Positions 25,533 through 34,403 of a stretch of DNA of 64,000 nt are shown here, in pieces. A model generated the notes under the pieces. It made no database searches. It was given only the letters and a program-made list of their open reading frames with translations, and was not told the origin of the DNA. Numbering within the stretch: the stretch's first letter is position 1; every line of letters begins with the position of its first letter. Origin of the DNA: Bodonicaedibacter sp963693005 (GTDB lineage Bacteria; Pseudomonadota; Alphaproteobacteria; UBA6184); assembly GCA_963693005.1 (NCBI GenBank), contig OY843726.1, positions 62,001-126,000 of the forward strand, read 5' to 3'. The position numbers were made by a program, and so were the translations under genes.

Positions 25533-26810
25533 ATGACAATACAATCAAGCTTGCCGGGAGTTGAGTTAACTCCAATGCAACACGACAATGCGTTAAATAA
25601 AAAAGTAACTGCGGAGTTTGAAAATTTTGACGAGTGGTTGGTTGGCGTTGAAGAGGAGACTGCTGGCGAAAAAGAAGAGTTAGAAGAGAGTGAGTTAACT
25701 GATGGAGACTCTGATGATGCGGATACTTTATATCCTGAACTACAGACTCTTCCTTGGGCGGCAAACTTTACGGTAAGTTTACCAGTTAAAGATTTGCATT
25801 TGTCGGTACGAAATGGAGGTTTAAATGAAGTTGAAGTTGTTCAACCCACTTTTTCCTCACTTGATTCTGAAAAGCACGTATCGCAAGTTATTTCTGATAA
25901 AGGAGTAAATCTTACTGCGTTGGAGAACGCAGAAGAGCAACTGTTTCTAGATGATGTTTTAGCGTCAGTTGAAATATCGGATATAAAACAGGCTATCGGA
26001 GACGAACTCGTTATTGAAAGCGAAGTGACTGCGGAAACCTCTAAGATAGCTGCAGTAGAAGTTGCTGATATAAAACCAGGGGATTTTCGGGGAACTGAGT
26101 TAAAAGAAGAGATAGACGACATTAGTTCGTCTGACTTGATCGAATCGGTTCAAATTCAGGCAGTGCAACAAGATACACATAGGGAGAGTTTTTCAAACTC
26201 AGATAATGAGAAAGATTCTCAAGAGAACCAAAGTAACAATTTAGATGAAGATCTTAGCACAAAAAGCGTGGAAGACGTTTTACCTCAGCCCGCAGAATCA
26301 CTTGTTCATACACATGAGGCAGCGCCTAGGCTAGGTGATACGTTAACTGTGGTGCGTGAAAATGGCGCCATTCAGCAAGTATCTAAGATAGTTCATTCTG
26401 CGCAACAAACCTTATTAGCCGGAGAAAATAAAACATTGGCATTGACCCTAAATCCATCGGAATTAGGTCGAGTGAATGTGGAGCTACAATCTACGGCTCA
26501 ATCGGAACTTGTCGCGAAAATTTACTTTGAACGCGCAGAAACACTTGCTGCGTTTCAAAATGATATGAGCCAATTAAAAGATTTGATGAAAGAAATTGGA
26601 ATTCAAGAGTCAAATTTAGAGTTACAGCTGTCAATGGATCAAGGAAAAGAACATTTTTCTGAGAAAGAGTCTGAATATATGGCGTGGGAGGATAGAGAGC
26701 TTATGTTATCTCGTGGGCCCGCGAATTTGGAATCAACAGAGGCTATATCACCCATGGCTAGCGGGGCTTACCGAACTAAGGGCAGCAACCGATTAGACTT
26801 GAAGGCTTAG
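25533..26810 (+). CDS. fliK: Flagellar hook-length control protein FliK
   Basis: The protein has 425 residues from ATG 25533. The N-terminal two thirds are acidic and low-complexity, as in FliK rulers. The C-terminus (about 300-385) holds the Flg_hook domain with LALTLNPSELGRVNVELQ, then FERAETLAAFQNDMSQLKDLMKEIGI. FliK measures hook length and switches export specificity. The frame is open from 25455, but a terminator reaches 25472, so the later ATG is preferred. flgD follows after 12 bases. Confidence 0.85.
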   Translation: MTIQSSLPGVELTPMQHDNALNKKVTAEFENFDEWLVGVEEETAGEKEELEESELTDGDSDDADTLYPELQTLPWAANFTVSLPVKDLHLSVRNGGLNEVEVVQPTFSSLDSEKHVSQVISDKGVNLTALENAEEQLFLDDVLASVEISDIKQAIGDELVIESEVTAETSKIAAVEVADIKPGDFRGTELKEEIDDISSSDLIESVQIQAVQQDTHRESFSNSDNEKDSQENQSNNLDEDLSTKSVEDVLPQPAESLVHTHEAAPRLGDTLTVVRENGAIQQVSKIVHSAQQTLLAGENKTLALTLNPSELGRVNVELQSTAQSELVAKIYFERAETLAAFQNDMSQLKDLMKEIGIQESNLELQLSMDQGKEHFSEKESEYMAWEDRELMLSRGPANLESTEAISPMASGAYRTKGSNRLDLKA

Positions 26811-26822
26811 AAGGAGATTTAC

Positions 26823-27926
26823 ATGGCAAGTGCTATACAACACCCCCAGTCTCAAGCGCCTATGATGACGCATAAGCGCCCCAGGGAAGATGACTATGAA
26901 GATGAGTTTGATCTTGGAAAGTCATCAACTAGACCAAAAGTAGAAGTTGAGCCCATTGGGGCCCCCAACGCAATGCAAAAGCTGTTTGGTGACCCGGAAA
27001 AAATGTTGCATCTATGGCTGCAGGGAGAGGCGAAGCCCAACCCCTTTGCAGAGAATGCAAAAGATCCGATGGAGAGCTTTGGTAAATTTATACAATCTAT
27101 GTTAATGCAGACGCAAACAGATGCCTTGTCACAACTGAAAAATACTATGACTCAAAATCAGCGCTTTGCAGCAACGGGATTAATTGGTGAAGTTGGTGAA
27201 GTTGAAAGTAACAAAATGACAATTGCACCTGGAAAACGGATTACTGAAACATTCACTGTTCCAGAAGAAGCAGACGCATTTTTTGTTGAAATCAAAAATG
27301 CTCAGAATGAGGTTGTATATGAGAATGTTGCCTATGAGCCAGGGGCTGGAATGAATCAATTTGAATGGGCCGGAACGGACAATGATGGGAAAGAGGTGCC
27401 TGTGGGAGATTACCAATTGACGATTTCTTTATTGCAAAAGCATGTTGTTGATGGATCGCCCCCAAGATTTGAGCATTTTGAGTATGCACGCACCCTGGAC
27501 TCGGAAGAGATTCACAATAAAAAAACTTCTCTAGCATCAATAGATCGAGAAGTTCAATTTTCTTATGAAATTCCAAAAGGAATCCCTGATTTAGAGCATG
27601 CATCCATTTGGATAGCTAACTCCAAAGGGATTCCCGTACATAAAGGCGAAATTGACGTTAAAACTGGAGAACGAGGGGTGTATAGCTGGAATGGATTAGA
27701 CCGTGAGGGAGTTCGTGTTCCGGAAGATGTATACACTATTTCGGTTAATTTTAAAGACGAAAAACGCAAAATGATAAAAACTGAGGAAATGGCAACCATC
27801 CGAGTTTCTGGAAAAGTACAGGGAATTGAAATGAAGGATGGAGCCGAAGAGCCTAGTCTAATTACCTCAAGAGTTAAAGCGCCGCTTTCAAGCGTTAAGC
27901 GTATTATTAATGAAAAAAGTTTATAA
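26823..27926 (+). CDS. flgD: Flagellar hook capping protein FlgD
   Basis: A 367-residue protein. Residues 85-125 (FGKFIQSMLMQTQTDAL ... GLIGEV) match the FlgD N-terminal domain that caps the growing hook. Two FlgD Ig-like units follow: one near 140-200 (MNQFEWAGTDNDGKEVPVGDY) and a second near 250-310 (GVYSWNGLDREGVRVPEDVY). Most FlgD proteins have one such unit and are about 220-240 residues, so this one is long. GGAG lies 8 bases upstream. It sits between fliK and flgE. Confidence 0.88.
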   Translation: MASAIQHPQSQAPMMTHKRPREDDYEDEFDLGKSSTRPKVEVEPIGAPNAMQKLFGDPEKMLHLWLQGEAKPNPFAENAKDPMESFGKFIQSMLMQTQTDALSQLKNTMTQNQRFAATGLIGEVGEVESNKMTIAPGKRITETFTVPEEADAFFVEIKNAQNEVVYENVAYEPGAGMNQFEWAGTDNDGKEVPVGDYQLTISLLQKHVVDGSPPRFEHFEYARTLDSEEIHNKKTSLASIDREVQFSYEIPKGIPDLEHASIWIANSKGIPVHKGEIDVKTGERGVYSWNGLDREGVRVPEDVYTISVNFKDEKRKMIKTEEMATIRVSGKVQGIEMKDGAEEPSLITSRVKAPLSSVKRIINEKSL

Positions 27927-27941
27927 GAAGGGAGATATCTT

Positions 27942-29309
27942 ATGAGTATTACAACAGCACAGTCAGGAGTACAGGCCGCTCAAACCGCATTTGGTGTAGA
28001 AGTTGAAAACGTTGTTAGTGGTCAAAACACCGGAGGAAAAGCCGCTGCCGTTGACTTTTCAGCTGCAGTGACATCTGCACCTACAGGTAGTTATTCTCCT
28101 GGAGCGGTAAATGCACTGGTTTCACGAAATGTATCGGCACAGGGAATTATTAAATCAACTGGGGTAGCAACAAATATAGCTATTACGGGAGTAAATGGAT
28201 TTTGTGTGACAAAAAACTCAACAGATTCAACAGATGGACAGTTTGGATTAAAACGGGGGGGCGCGTTTGAACGTAATAATGAAGGATATTTAGAAGATAA
28301 AGGTGTGTTTTTAATGGGATGGCCTGTGGACTCTAACGGTAAAGTTAAATCTACGGTTAACAAAGAAGTTTTGGATGATTTAGTGCCAATTCAGGTTAAC
28401 CAAGTCGCTGGTGTTGTTCGTCAAACTTCATCTATAGAATTTGGTGGAAACCTATCTTCTGGTGCCGAAACCCCAATAGGGGGAACGTTTCCAAAAACGC
28501 AGCGTGTTTATGACAGTATGGGAACCGCGCATAATATTATTTTTAATTTTACACGCCTACCTTCAGGGCCCGATTCAGATAATCAGGTTCGATATTCTGT
28601 AGAAGTTACTGTAGACGGTGGAATAGTAAGCCGAAAAGATGCAGCGAATAATGATGTTCCGTTAGACGGAACTGGAAGTGAAATGGTGGTTACTTTTAAC
28701 CAAAATGGTCAGGTGAATTTATTTGATTATGGTGGGCCTGCAGAAAGTGATATGGCGCCAAGAATTGATATAGCTTGGACAGATCCGACACTTAACTCGG
28801 CACCACTAAGTATGGAGGTGAATTTGGGGCAGGGAAGAGGCGGAAATCCGACTACTTGGGCAGGCATTCCAAACCCAGTTCCGGAAGGTGCAATTACAGC
28901 ATATGATGGAAACTCCTTGATAACTTATAGTAACCAGGATGGCTTGGGATACGGTCGATTTGAAAATATTCGTATAGAAGACGATGGAACAGTTAGTGCA
29001 TTATTTAGCAATGGACGAAGTGTTGCTATTGCTCGAGTTGCAATGGGGACAGTTCCTAGCCCGAATGATTTAGAGTTTGCAACGGGAAACTTATATTATG
29101 AAACTCGAAAATCAGGATCTATTGTGTTAGGAGATGCTGGAGCTAATGGAATTGGTTCAATTAAGTCAGCTTCGCTTGAAGCATCAACAGTTTCTTTAGA
29201 CAAGTCCTTTAGTCGCATCATGGAATTAAAGATTTATCACCAAGGGTGTTTGATGACCATGAAACAAGCAGACAGAATGTCAGAAGAACTAATACAAATT
29301 ATGAAGTAA
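27942..29309 (+). CDS. flgE: Flagellar hook protein FlgE
   Basis: A 455-residue protein. The hook domain shows VSRNVSAQGIIKSTGVATNIAI and GVNGFCVTK, then GQFGLKRGGAFERNNEGYLED and GVFLMGWPVD, corresponding to canonical FlgE blocks. The N-terminal motif normally read as NNIANANTxGFK is degenerate (VENVVSGQNTGGK). The C-terminus keeps SASLEASTVSLDKSFSRIMELK but lacks the usual QRAFQANARVI. The signal for flagellar export is therefore altered. A terminator follows at 29319-29360. Confidence 0.87.
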   Translation: MSITTAQSGVQAAQTAFGVEVENVVSGQNTGGKAAAVDFSAAVTSAPTGSYSPGAVNALVSRNVSAQGIIKSTGVATNIAITGVNGFCVTKNSTDSTDGQFGLKRGGAFERNNEGYLEDKGVFLMGWPVDSNGKVKSTVNKEVLDDLVPIQVNQVAGVVRQTSSIEFGGNLSSGAETPIGGTFPKTQRVYDSMGTAHNIIFNFTRLPSGPDSDNQVRYSVEVTVDGGIVSRKDAANNDVPLDGTGSEMVVTFNQNGQVNLFDYGGPAESDMAPRIDIAWTDPTLNSAPLSMEVNLGQGRGGNPTTWAGIPNPVPEGAITAYDGNSLITYSNQDGLGYGRFENIRIEDDGTVSALFSNGRSVAIARVAMGTVPSPNDLEFATGNLYYETRKSGSIVLGDAGANGIGSIKSASLEASTVSLDKSFSRIMELKIYHQGCLMTMKQADRMSEELIQIMK

Positions 29310-29318
29310 TTCATTCTA

Positions 29319-29360
29319 AAAAACCCTCCTTCTTTTAAAATAAAAGGGAGGTTTTTTTTT
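29319..29360 (+). terminator. Rho-independent terminator after flgE
   Basis: CCTCC and CTTTTA on the left pair with TAAAAG and GGAGG on the right, with a two-base bulge, followed by ten T. It closes the fliK-flgD-flgE operon. Confidence 0.75.
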
Positions 29361-29442
29361 TAGTTAAAAACTTAAGCGTGTTAATGAAGTGTTCAGGCTT
29401 GTTTTGATAGAATATGATTAATAAACACAAGAAACAAGTGCC

Positions 29443-30951
29443 GTGCTATCTAGAATTACAACAGTTGCATTTAAAGGTATAGAGGCAGTTCCTGTAGATG
29501 TACAGGTGCAGGTTTCGAATGGATTGCCAGCTTTTAATATAGTTGGCCTTGCCAATAAAACTGTGGCCGAATCACGAGAGCGCATACGCTCTGCATTAAC
29601 TTCGTTAGGGCTAAGTTTACCACCTAAACGTATCACTGTGAATCTTTCTCCGGCAGATATGCAAAAAGAGGGGAGTCATTTTGATTTACCAATAGCAATT
29701 GCATTATTAACGGGATTGATGGGGCTCCCAGAGGAGGTGGCTGACCGCTATATTGCTGTGGGAGAGTTATCATTAGCTGGGGATCTTCTTCCCATTAATG
29801 GTGTTCTGGCGGCGGCGTTTTTGGCCGCATCTTTAGGAAAAAAAATCATTTGTCCATTTGAAAATGCTGCGGAAGCAGGGTGGGGCGGTCAGCAGGGAGT
29901 TTTAGGGCCAAAGAGCCTGGCTCAGTTAATACAGGCGTTACAAGGTAAGGCAGAGTTAGAACTTCCAATGCCGTATGTAGCTAAAGCGAATGAAGAAATA
30001 GCAGATTTGCGTATAGTTAGAGGTCAGAAAATCGCGCGTAGAGCATTAGAAATATCGGCGGCTGGAGGACATAATTTACTTATGATTGGGGCTCCAGGGG
30101 CAGGAAAATCATTGTTAGCATCGTGCTTGCCCGGAATTTTACCGGATTTATCGCCAGAAAGTGCCTTAGAGGTAAGTACCATTCATAGTGTTGCTGGGGT
30201 GTTAAATAAGGGGGGCTTAATACAAACTCCGCCTTTTCGTGCCCCGCATCATTCGGCATCGATGCCATCTTTAGTTGGAGGCGGGGCAAAAGCAAACCCT
30301 GGAGAGGTCTCGTTAGCACATAGAGGCGTATTATTCTTAGATGAATTGCCCGAATTTCAAAGATCAACGTTGGAGGCGTTGCGACAACCAATTGAAAGTG
30401 GAAGCATCACAGTATCTAGAGCTAATGCACATATTACATATCCGGCCTGCATACAGTTGATTGCAGCGATGAATCCTTGTCGATGTGGATATGCCTCCAT
30501 TCCTGAAAAGGCTTGTTCGAAATTGCCAAAATGTGCAATTGAATATCAAGAAAAGATTTCCGGTCCCTTGTTAGATCGAATTGACTTACAGGTTGAAATG
30601 AGTGCCGTTAACTTAGATGATTTGCGGTCTGATCATACGATCGAAAGTGAGAGCAGCTCGAAAGTCCGTTCTAGGGTGATTGCTGCTAGAAGATTTCAAG
30701 AACTTAGAAACAAAGAACTTTTAGGTAAATCAAAGTTAAATAGTGCGTTGCAGCAGAAAGATTTAGAAATGGTGTGCAAAATAGATAACTCAACAGAGAG
30801 TTTCTTTTTTGAGGCAGCTAAATCGATTAATTTGAGTGCTAGAGGTTTGTTTAGAACCCTAAAAGTAGCAAGAACAATTGCAGATTTAGCGCAAAGGCCT
30901 AATATCGTGAAATCTGACATTTCTGAAGCTCTATCATATAGATTTGTATAA
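29443..30951 (+). CDS. comM: ComM/YifB-family Mg-chelatase-like AAA+ ATPase
   Basis: A 502-residue protein with an N-terminal ChlI-like domain (FNIVGLANKTVAESRERIRSAL, KRITVNLSPADMQKEGSHFDLPIA). The AAA+ module has GAPGAGKSLLAS and LFLDELPEFQRS. A cysteine cluster NPCRCGY ... CSKLPKC and a C-terminal lid follow. ComM is a hexameric helicase that extends branch migration during transformation-type recombination. The start is GTG at 29443. Its presence, with recF, means homologous recombination capacity is retained. Confidence 0.93.
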   Translation: MLSRITTVAFKGIEAVPVDVQVQVSNGLPAFNIVGLANKTVAESRERIRSALTSLGLSLPPKRITVNLSPADMQKEGSHFDLPIAIALLTGLMGLPEEVADRYIAVGELSLAGDLLPINGVLAAAFLAASLGKKIICPFENAAEAGWGGQQGVLGPKSLAQLIQALQGKAELELPMPYVAKANEEIADLRIVRGQKIARRALEISAAGGHNLLMIGAPGAGKSLLASCLPGILPDLSPESALEVSTIHSVAGVLNKGGLIQTPPFRAPHHSASMPSLVGGGAKANPGEVSLAHRGVLFLDELPEFQRSTLEALRQPIESGSITVSRANAHITYPACIQLIAAMNPCRCGYASIPEKACSKLPKCAIEYQEKISGPLLDRIDLQVEMSAVNLDDLRSDHTIESESSSKVRSRVIAARRFQELRNKELLGKSKLNSALQQKDLEMVCKIDNSTESFFFEAAKSINLSARGLFRTLKVARTIADLAQRPNIVKSDISEALSYRFV

Positions 30952-30964
30952 AGGAATAATTGTT

Positions 30965-31753
30965 ATGATGAAAACATACTCGCAAAAGCAAAACAGTACG
31001 TTACTAGAAAGTGTACGCCATAGCTTATATTTTGGCGCGTTACATCACTTCTTCATGGGTGTTATCGTAGCATATGCAATAGCGTTAAGTTTCTCGGGAA
31101 CTTCCTTGCATACTCCTGTTTATGATAAAATATTACCCTGGGTTGAAAATGGTTTTTGGTCAATTTGTATTATTGAAATTGCCTTAAAGCTGGGAGTGTC
31201 TCCTAGGCAGTTTTTTAAACACCCTTGGAACTTTGTTGACTCGGCTATACTAATAATTGCTGTATTTGTACCTAGTGCAAAGGTTCTTCGTGTTTTACGA
31301 TTTTTTGTATACTTGCATGTGTTTACAAAGCATAACTTTATTAAGCGGGTAGTGCACACGTTTATACACTCTCTACCAACGTTGATTGCCTCATCTGCAA
31401 TTCTGGCCGCGGTCATAGTATGCTATGGGTTAATGACAACCAGTTTATTTCATAAGGAGTTTCCTGATTTCTTTGGTCATATTGGTGCGTCTGTATACAC
31501 ACTGTTTCAGATTATGACCTTAGAAAGTTGGTCAGCTGGAGTAGTAAGGCCCATAATGGATGTTTACCCGTGGGCCTGGATAGTCTTTGTGTCGTTTATT
31601 TTGTTTACTACTTATGGGATTACTAACATATTTATTGGTGCAATTGTTAATGCGATGAGTTTTATTGATGAAGCCCAAAGTGATGGACCATCTTTGGAGG
31701 ACCTTCAAAAAGAAATACAGGGTGTAAAAAAAATGTTGCAGGAAAAAAGATAG
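30965..31753 (+). CDS. Bacterial voltage-gated sodium channel (NaChBac family)
   Basis: A 262-residue six-helix channel subunit. S1-S4 occupy about residues 25-130. The pore has QIMTLESWSAGVVRPIMDVYPW, and TLESWS is the sodium selectivity filter of the NaChBac group. S6 follows (FVSFILFTTYGITNIFIGAIVNAM), then a C-terminal coiled coil (LEDLQKEIQGVKKMLQEK). S4 has few charges (KVLRVLRFFVYLHVFTKH), so voltage sensing may be weakened. ATG 30965 has AAGGA 9 bases upstream; an upstream ATG at 30944 overlaps comM. Confidence 0.88.
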   Translation: MMKTYSQKQNSTLLESVRHSLYFGALHHFFMGVIVAYAIALSFSGTSLHTPVYDKILPWVENGFWSICIIEIALKLGVSPRQFFKHPWNFVDSAILIIAVFVPSAKVLRVLRFFVYLHVFTKHNFIKRVVHTFIHSLPTLIASSAILAAVIVCYGLMTTSLFHKEFPDFFGHIGASVYTLFQIMTLESWSAGVVRPIMDVYPWAWIVFVSFILFTTYGITNIFIGAIVNAMSFIDEAQSDGPSLEDLQKEIQGVKKMLQEKR

Positions 31754-32052
31754 TATCTATTCTCTATTCTGTAGAAACCGACTCTGATTTAACATAATTT
31801 ATATTATGCGATAGTTTGTGTTTCTATCCAGATTGAGTCTCAATGCATTTTATTGCTGCTTTCTTTAACCTTAAAGCCTACTAGGTAATGAACCTATTGA
31901 TATAAGATCTTTTTGTTTTGCTATCAAGAGTCTTGGCAAAGTTTTATGTATCAAAGTTAGGATAATGCAACTAATACTAAGATAGTGAGTTTGTAATTAA
32001 GAAATTTTGTGATAAAGTTTAGTTTATAATGCAATTGTATGGATTTTAAACT
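31754..32052. other. Intergenic region with a TATAAT box
   Basis: About 300 bases with no coding frame I would support. TATAAT at 32025-32030 lies just upstream of the lipoprotein gene starting at 32053; no good -35 box is seen at standard spacing. The rest is AT-rich and without repeats. Confidence 0.5.
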
Positions 32053-34263
32053 ATGCCCTTTTCAAGTTTGAACAAAACTCTTTTGTTAACTGCGTCATTT
32101 TCAGCAATGCTCTTCATATCTGGGTGCGGAGATGGCCCCCAAAAAAAGCAGAATGATGGCCCCCAAAAAAAGCAGAATACCCTTAGTTTTGAAGGTATGA
32201 AAGAAGTTTCTGTCTCTTCGGTAACAAAAAAAGCGTACTTAACCCTTGTCTATAATGGTTACAGTGCTAACTCGTCTGATTATACCCTTCCGGAAAATTT
32301 GATAAGCGATTTGTCAGCAACTGAGCTTAGTAACTTATATTTATTTTCTATCTATCAAGATGAACTTCAGAACAAGGTATCTAAAGATCATGCTATTACC
32401 TTGCCTTCTGGTTATAGAATCAATACTGGAGATACTGTGTTACCTCCGTCTGTATCCCTGGGAAAAAATAAAGCTGAATCCGTTAAACAATATAAAAACA
32501 AAGCAACCCCTTCTGCAGGCAACCCAGTATTAGTATCTATGCCTTCTGCTTCAAAACTAGTTCCAGAGACACCGTTTGTTTTAAGTAACTCTTCCTATAC
32601 AGGCGTGTTATTTGACAAAATGGACGTATCAGTTTCGAATAAGCCCACGATACTTTCCATTGAGAGGCACGATGTTCAGGCGCCTTCTTTTGGTGCGTTT
32701 GCCCATTATAAAGGGTTAGCGCCCGAGATTCGATTTTATGATGCGACTTCAGCAATTGATAAAACTGTCAATGACATGCCACTGTTAACTACAAGTAAAG
32801 CGGGAACAATTAAAGCACGTTATGTATATTTAAATACTACTTTAGGTTCAGAAGCTGAGGGGATGAACATCACATCGCTTTCAGCATCTCAGTTTGCTGC
32901 ATTGGGAATGAGCTCGGAAGATCTATTAACGTTATTTTCGGGACCATTTGAGGGAACTCTTCTGGAAGTGACTCAACGAGCAGCTGATAAAAAGAAAACG
33001 CCAGAAACGGTTGCCTTATATTACGATACCAGCATGGGGGTTATAGCACTTGGTGGGAATTCGACCTTTGGAAATGTTGCATTAACAGATAAGGCTTATC
33101 TATATCCAGTATCTAGTAAAGATACAGTAGTTCGATCGGTATATGCCGATGCTACCTCAGGTATTATTACTGAGACAGGCAAAAAAATCACTATCGATAA
33201 GCTTCAGACTCAAGGTAGTTTACGCTTAATGACAGTGTTTACTGAAGATAAGAAAACAGAAATGGTGCATATAAAAGACTTACAAGGAACAACAAAATTC
33301 ATTCTTGAATTTGGCCGTGTAAAAAGTGGCATTGATCTCTCTAAGCTGAGTAATATCGCTTTACTTCGTCACGATGGGGTAGCAATACCCGGGGCGACAG
33401 TTGTCGATGTTGATGCTCATGTGGGTGGGGTTCTCTATGACCTAACTGGAAAATACGAAAATAACCAAGTGATTTTAAAGTCTGCTGCAAAAAAAACCTT
33501 AGCAATGGCTTCGGGGGCAGTTGAAAAAGCACTTGCACACGCTCCATCAGCCCAAGGGATCACTGGTGCTGAATATGCGGAGCTAACATCAAAACTGTCT
33601 CCTGGTAATCATTTACATAAAGGGCACACACAAAATATTGCGGCGGCACAAATGAGCCACTTATCAATGTCACTTTTGGGTGTAAACACGCAACTAAGCC
33701 AATCTAGCAGTCAGCTTGACAACGGGTTGAGGGTGTCTTCATCGGCCCTAGCACACCACACCACAATTTCTGCGTCTTTTTCAAAGGGAATGGGAATTAT
33801 TTCTGCCTATGGGGTTTCTGACAGTTCGGGCGATAATACTTCTGTTGGTATGAATGCCACGTTGTCAAGCACCCTACTCTTTCCTGGGTTAGAAATCGCG
33901 CCTGCATTTAGCTTGGGATATGCAGTTGATGGATTATCTGACGCTGTGTTGCAGGCTAAAAACACCACATTTAAATTGTCTAATATGGGTGTTAGCTCGG
34001 TTTATGCACAATTAGCCGTTGCTGCAACAAACGTTTCAATGGGCGAGCTTAAATTATCGGGTGTTATTGGGGCTGATGCACGCTACTCTTACTTTAACAA
34101 AGGAGAGCTGGTAGCTGAGCATGAACGTTTCTCATTAAAAGGTGAATCTCCTGCTGCCTTTAGCACATTTCTTGAGGCCTCTGCAACTACGGGTACTGCC
34201 TCCTTTGTGGCGCGAGTTGTAAATGGAAATAGTTTCGAACTTAACTTTTATATAACTAATTAA
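32053..34263 (+). CDS. Large lipoprotein with a C-terminal beta-rich (autotransporter-like) domain
   Basis: A 736-residue precursor with lipoprotein signal ending FISGC. Immediately after the lipidated Cys is an exact tandem repeat giving GDGPQKKQN-DGPQKKQN. Residues 40-480 are a mixed Ser/Thr-rich passenger-like region. The last 250 residues show alternating strands with small and aromatic residues (GMGIISAYGVSDSSGDNTSVGMNATLS and similar), which recalls an outer membrane barrel, and the protein ends ELNFYITN. A lipidated autotransporter-like surface protein is possible; I do not recognise the family. A terminator follows at 34288-34322. Confidence 0.6.
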   Translation: MPFSSLNKTLLLTASFSAMLFISGCGDGPQKKQNDGPQKKQNTLSFEGMKEVSVSSVTKKAYLTLVYNGYSANSSDYTLPENLISDLSATELSNLYLFSIYQDELQNKVSKDHAITLPSGYRINTGDTVLPPSVSLGKNKAESVKQYKNKATPSAGNPVLVSMPSASKLVPETPFVLSNSSYTGVLFDKMDVSVSNKPTILSIERHDVQAPSFGAFAHYKGLAPEIRFYDATSAIDKTVNDMPLLTTSKAGTIKARYVYLNTTLGSEAEGMNITSLSASQFAALGMSSEDLLTLFSGPFEGTLLEVTQRAADKKKTPETVALYYDTSMGVIALGGNSTFGNVALTDKAYLYPVSSKDTVVRSVYADATSGIITETGKKITIDKLQTQGSLRLMTVFTEDKKTEMVHIKDLQGTTKFILEFGRVKSGIDLSKLSNIALLRHDGVAIPGATVVDVDAHVGGVLYDLTGKYENNQVILKSAAKKTLAMASGAVEKALAHAPSAQGITGAEYAELTSKLSPGNHLHKGHTQNIAAAQMSHLSMSLLGVNTQLSQSSSQLDNGLRVSSSALAHHTTISASFSKGMGIISAYGVSDSSGDNTSVGMNATLSSTLLFPGLEIAPAFSLGYAVDGLSDAVLQAKNTTFKLSNMGVSSVYAQLAVAATNVSMGELKLSGVIGADARYSYFNKGELVAEHERFSLKGESPAAFSTFLEASATTGTASFVARVVNGNSFELNFYITN
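32131..32178 (+). repeat. 24-bp tandem repeat, two copies, inside the lipoprotein gene
   Basis: Units 32131-32154 and 32155-32178 are identical and each contains five C then seven A. The unit is a multiple of three, so copy number changes length without shifting frame, but the A7 tract could slip. Confidence 0.9.
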
Positions 34264-34287
34264 CTAAAGAAATACTCCGAGATATCT

Positions 34288-34322
34288 AAGGCAGGTGCAT
34301 TTAGCTCCTGCCTTTTTCTTTT
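34288..34322 (+). terminator. Rho-independent terminator after the large lipoprotein gene
   Basis: GGCAGG pairs with CCTGCC (with an inner GC/GC after a T-T mismatch), followed by TTTTTCTTTTTT. Confidence 0.8.
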
Positions 34323-34403
34323 TTCTAAAAACCCTTGCTTTCCAAGCTTGAATACAGTCAAAATGGAGGCATTGTAACAATTTTTTAAATGGAGCTACTT
34401 TAG

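Noticed and set aside
26000..26300. Possible separate gene in the acidic half of fliK
   Set aside because: The acidic low-complexity region is normal for the FliK ruler segment and continues in frame into the Flg_hook domain.
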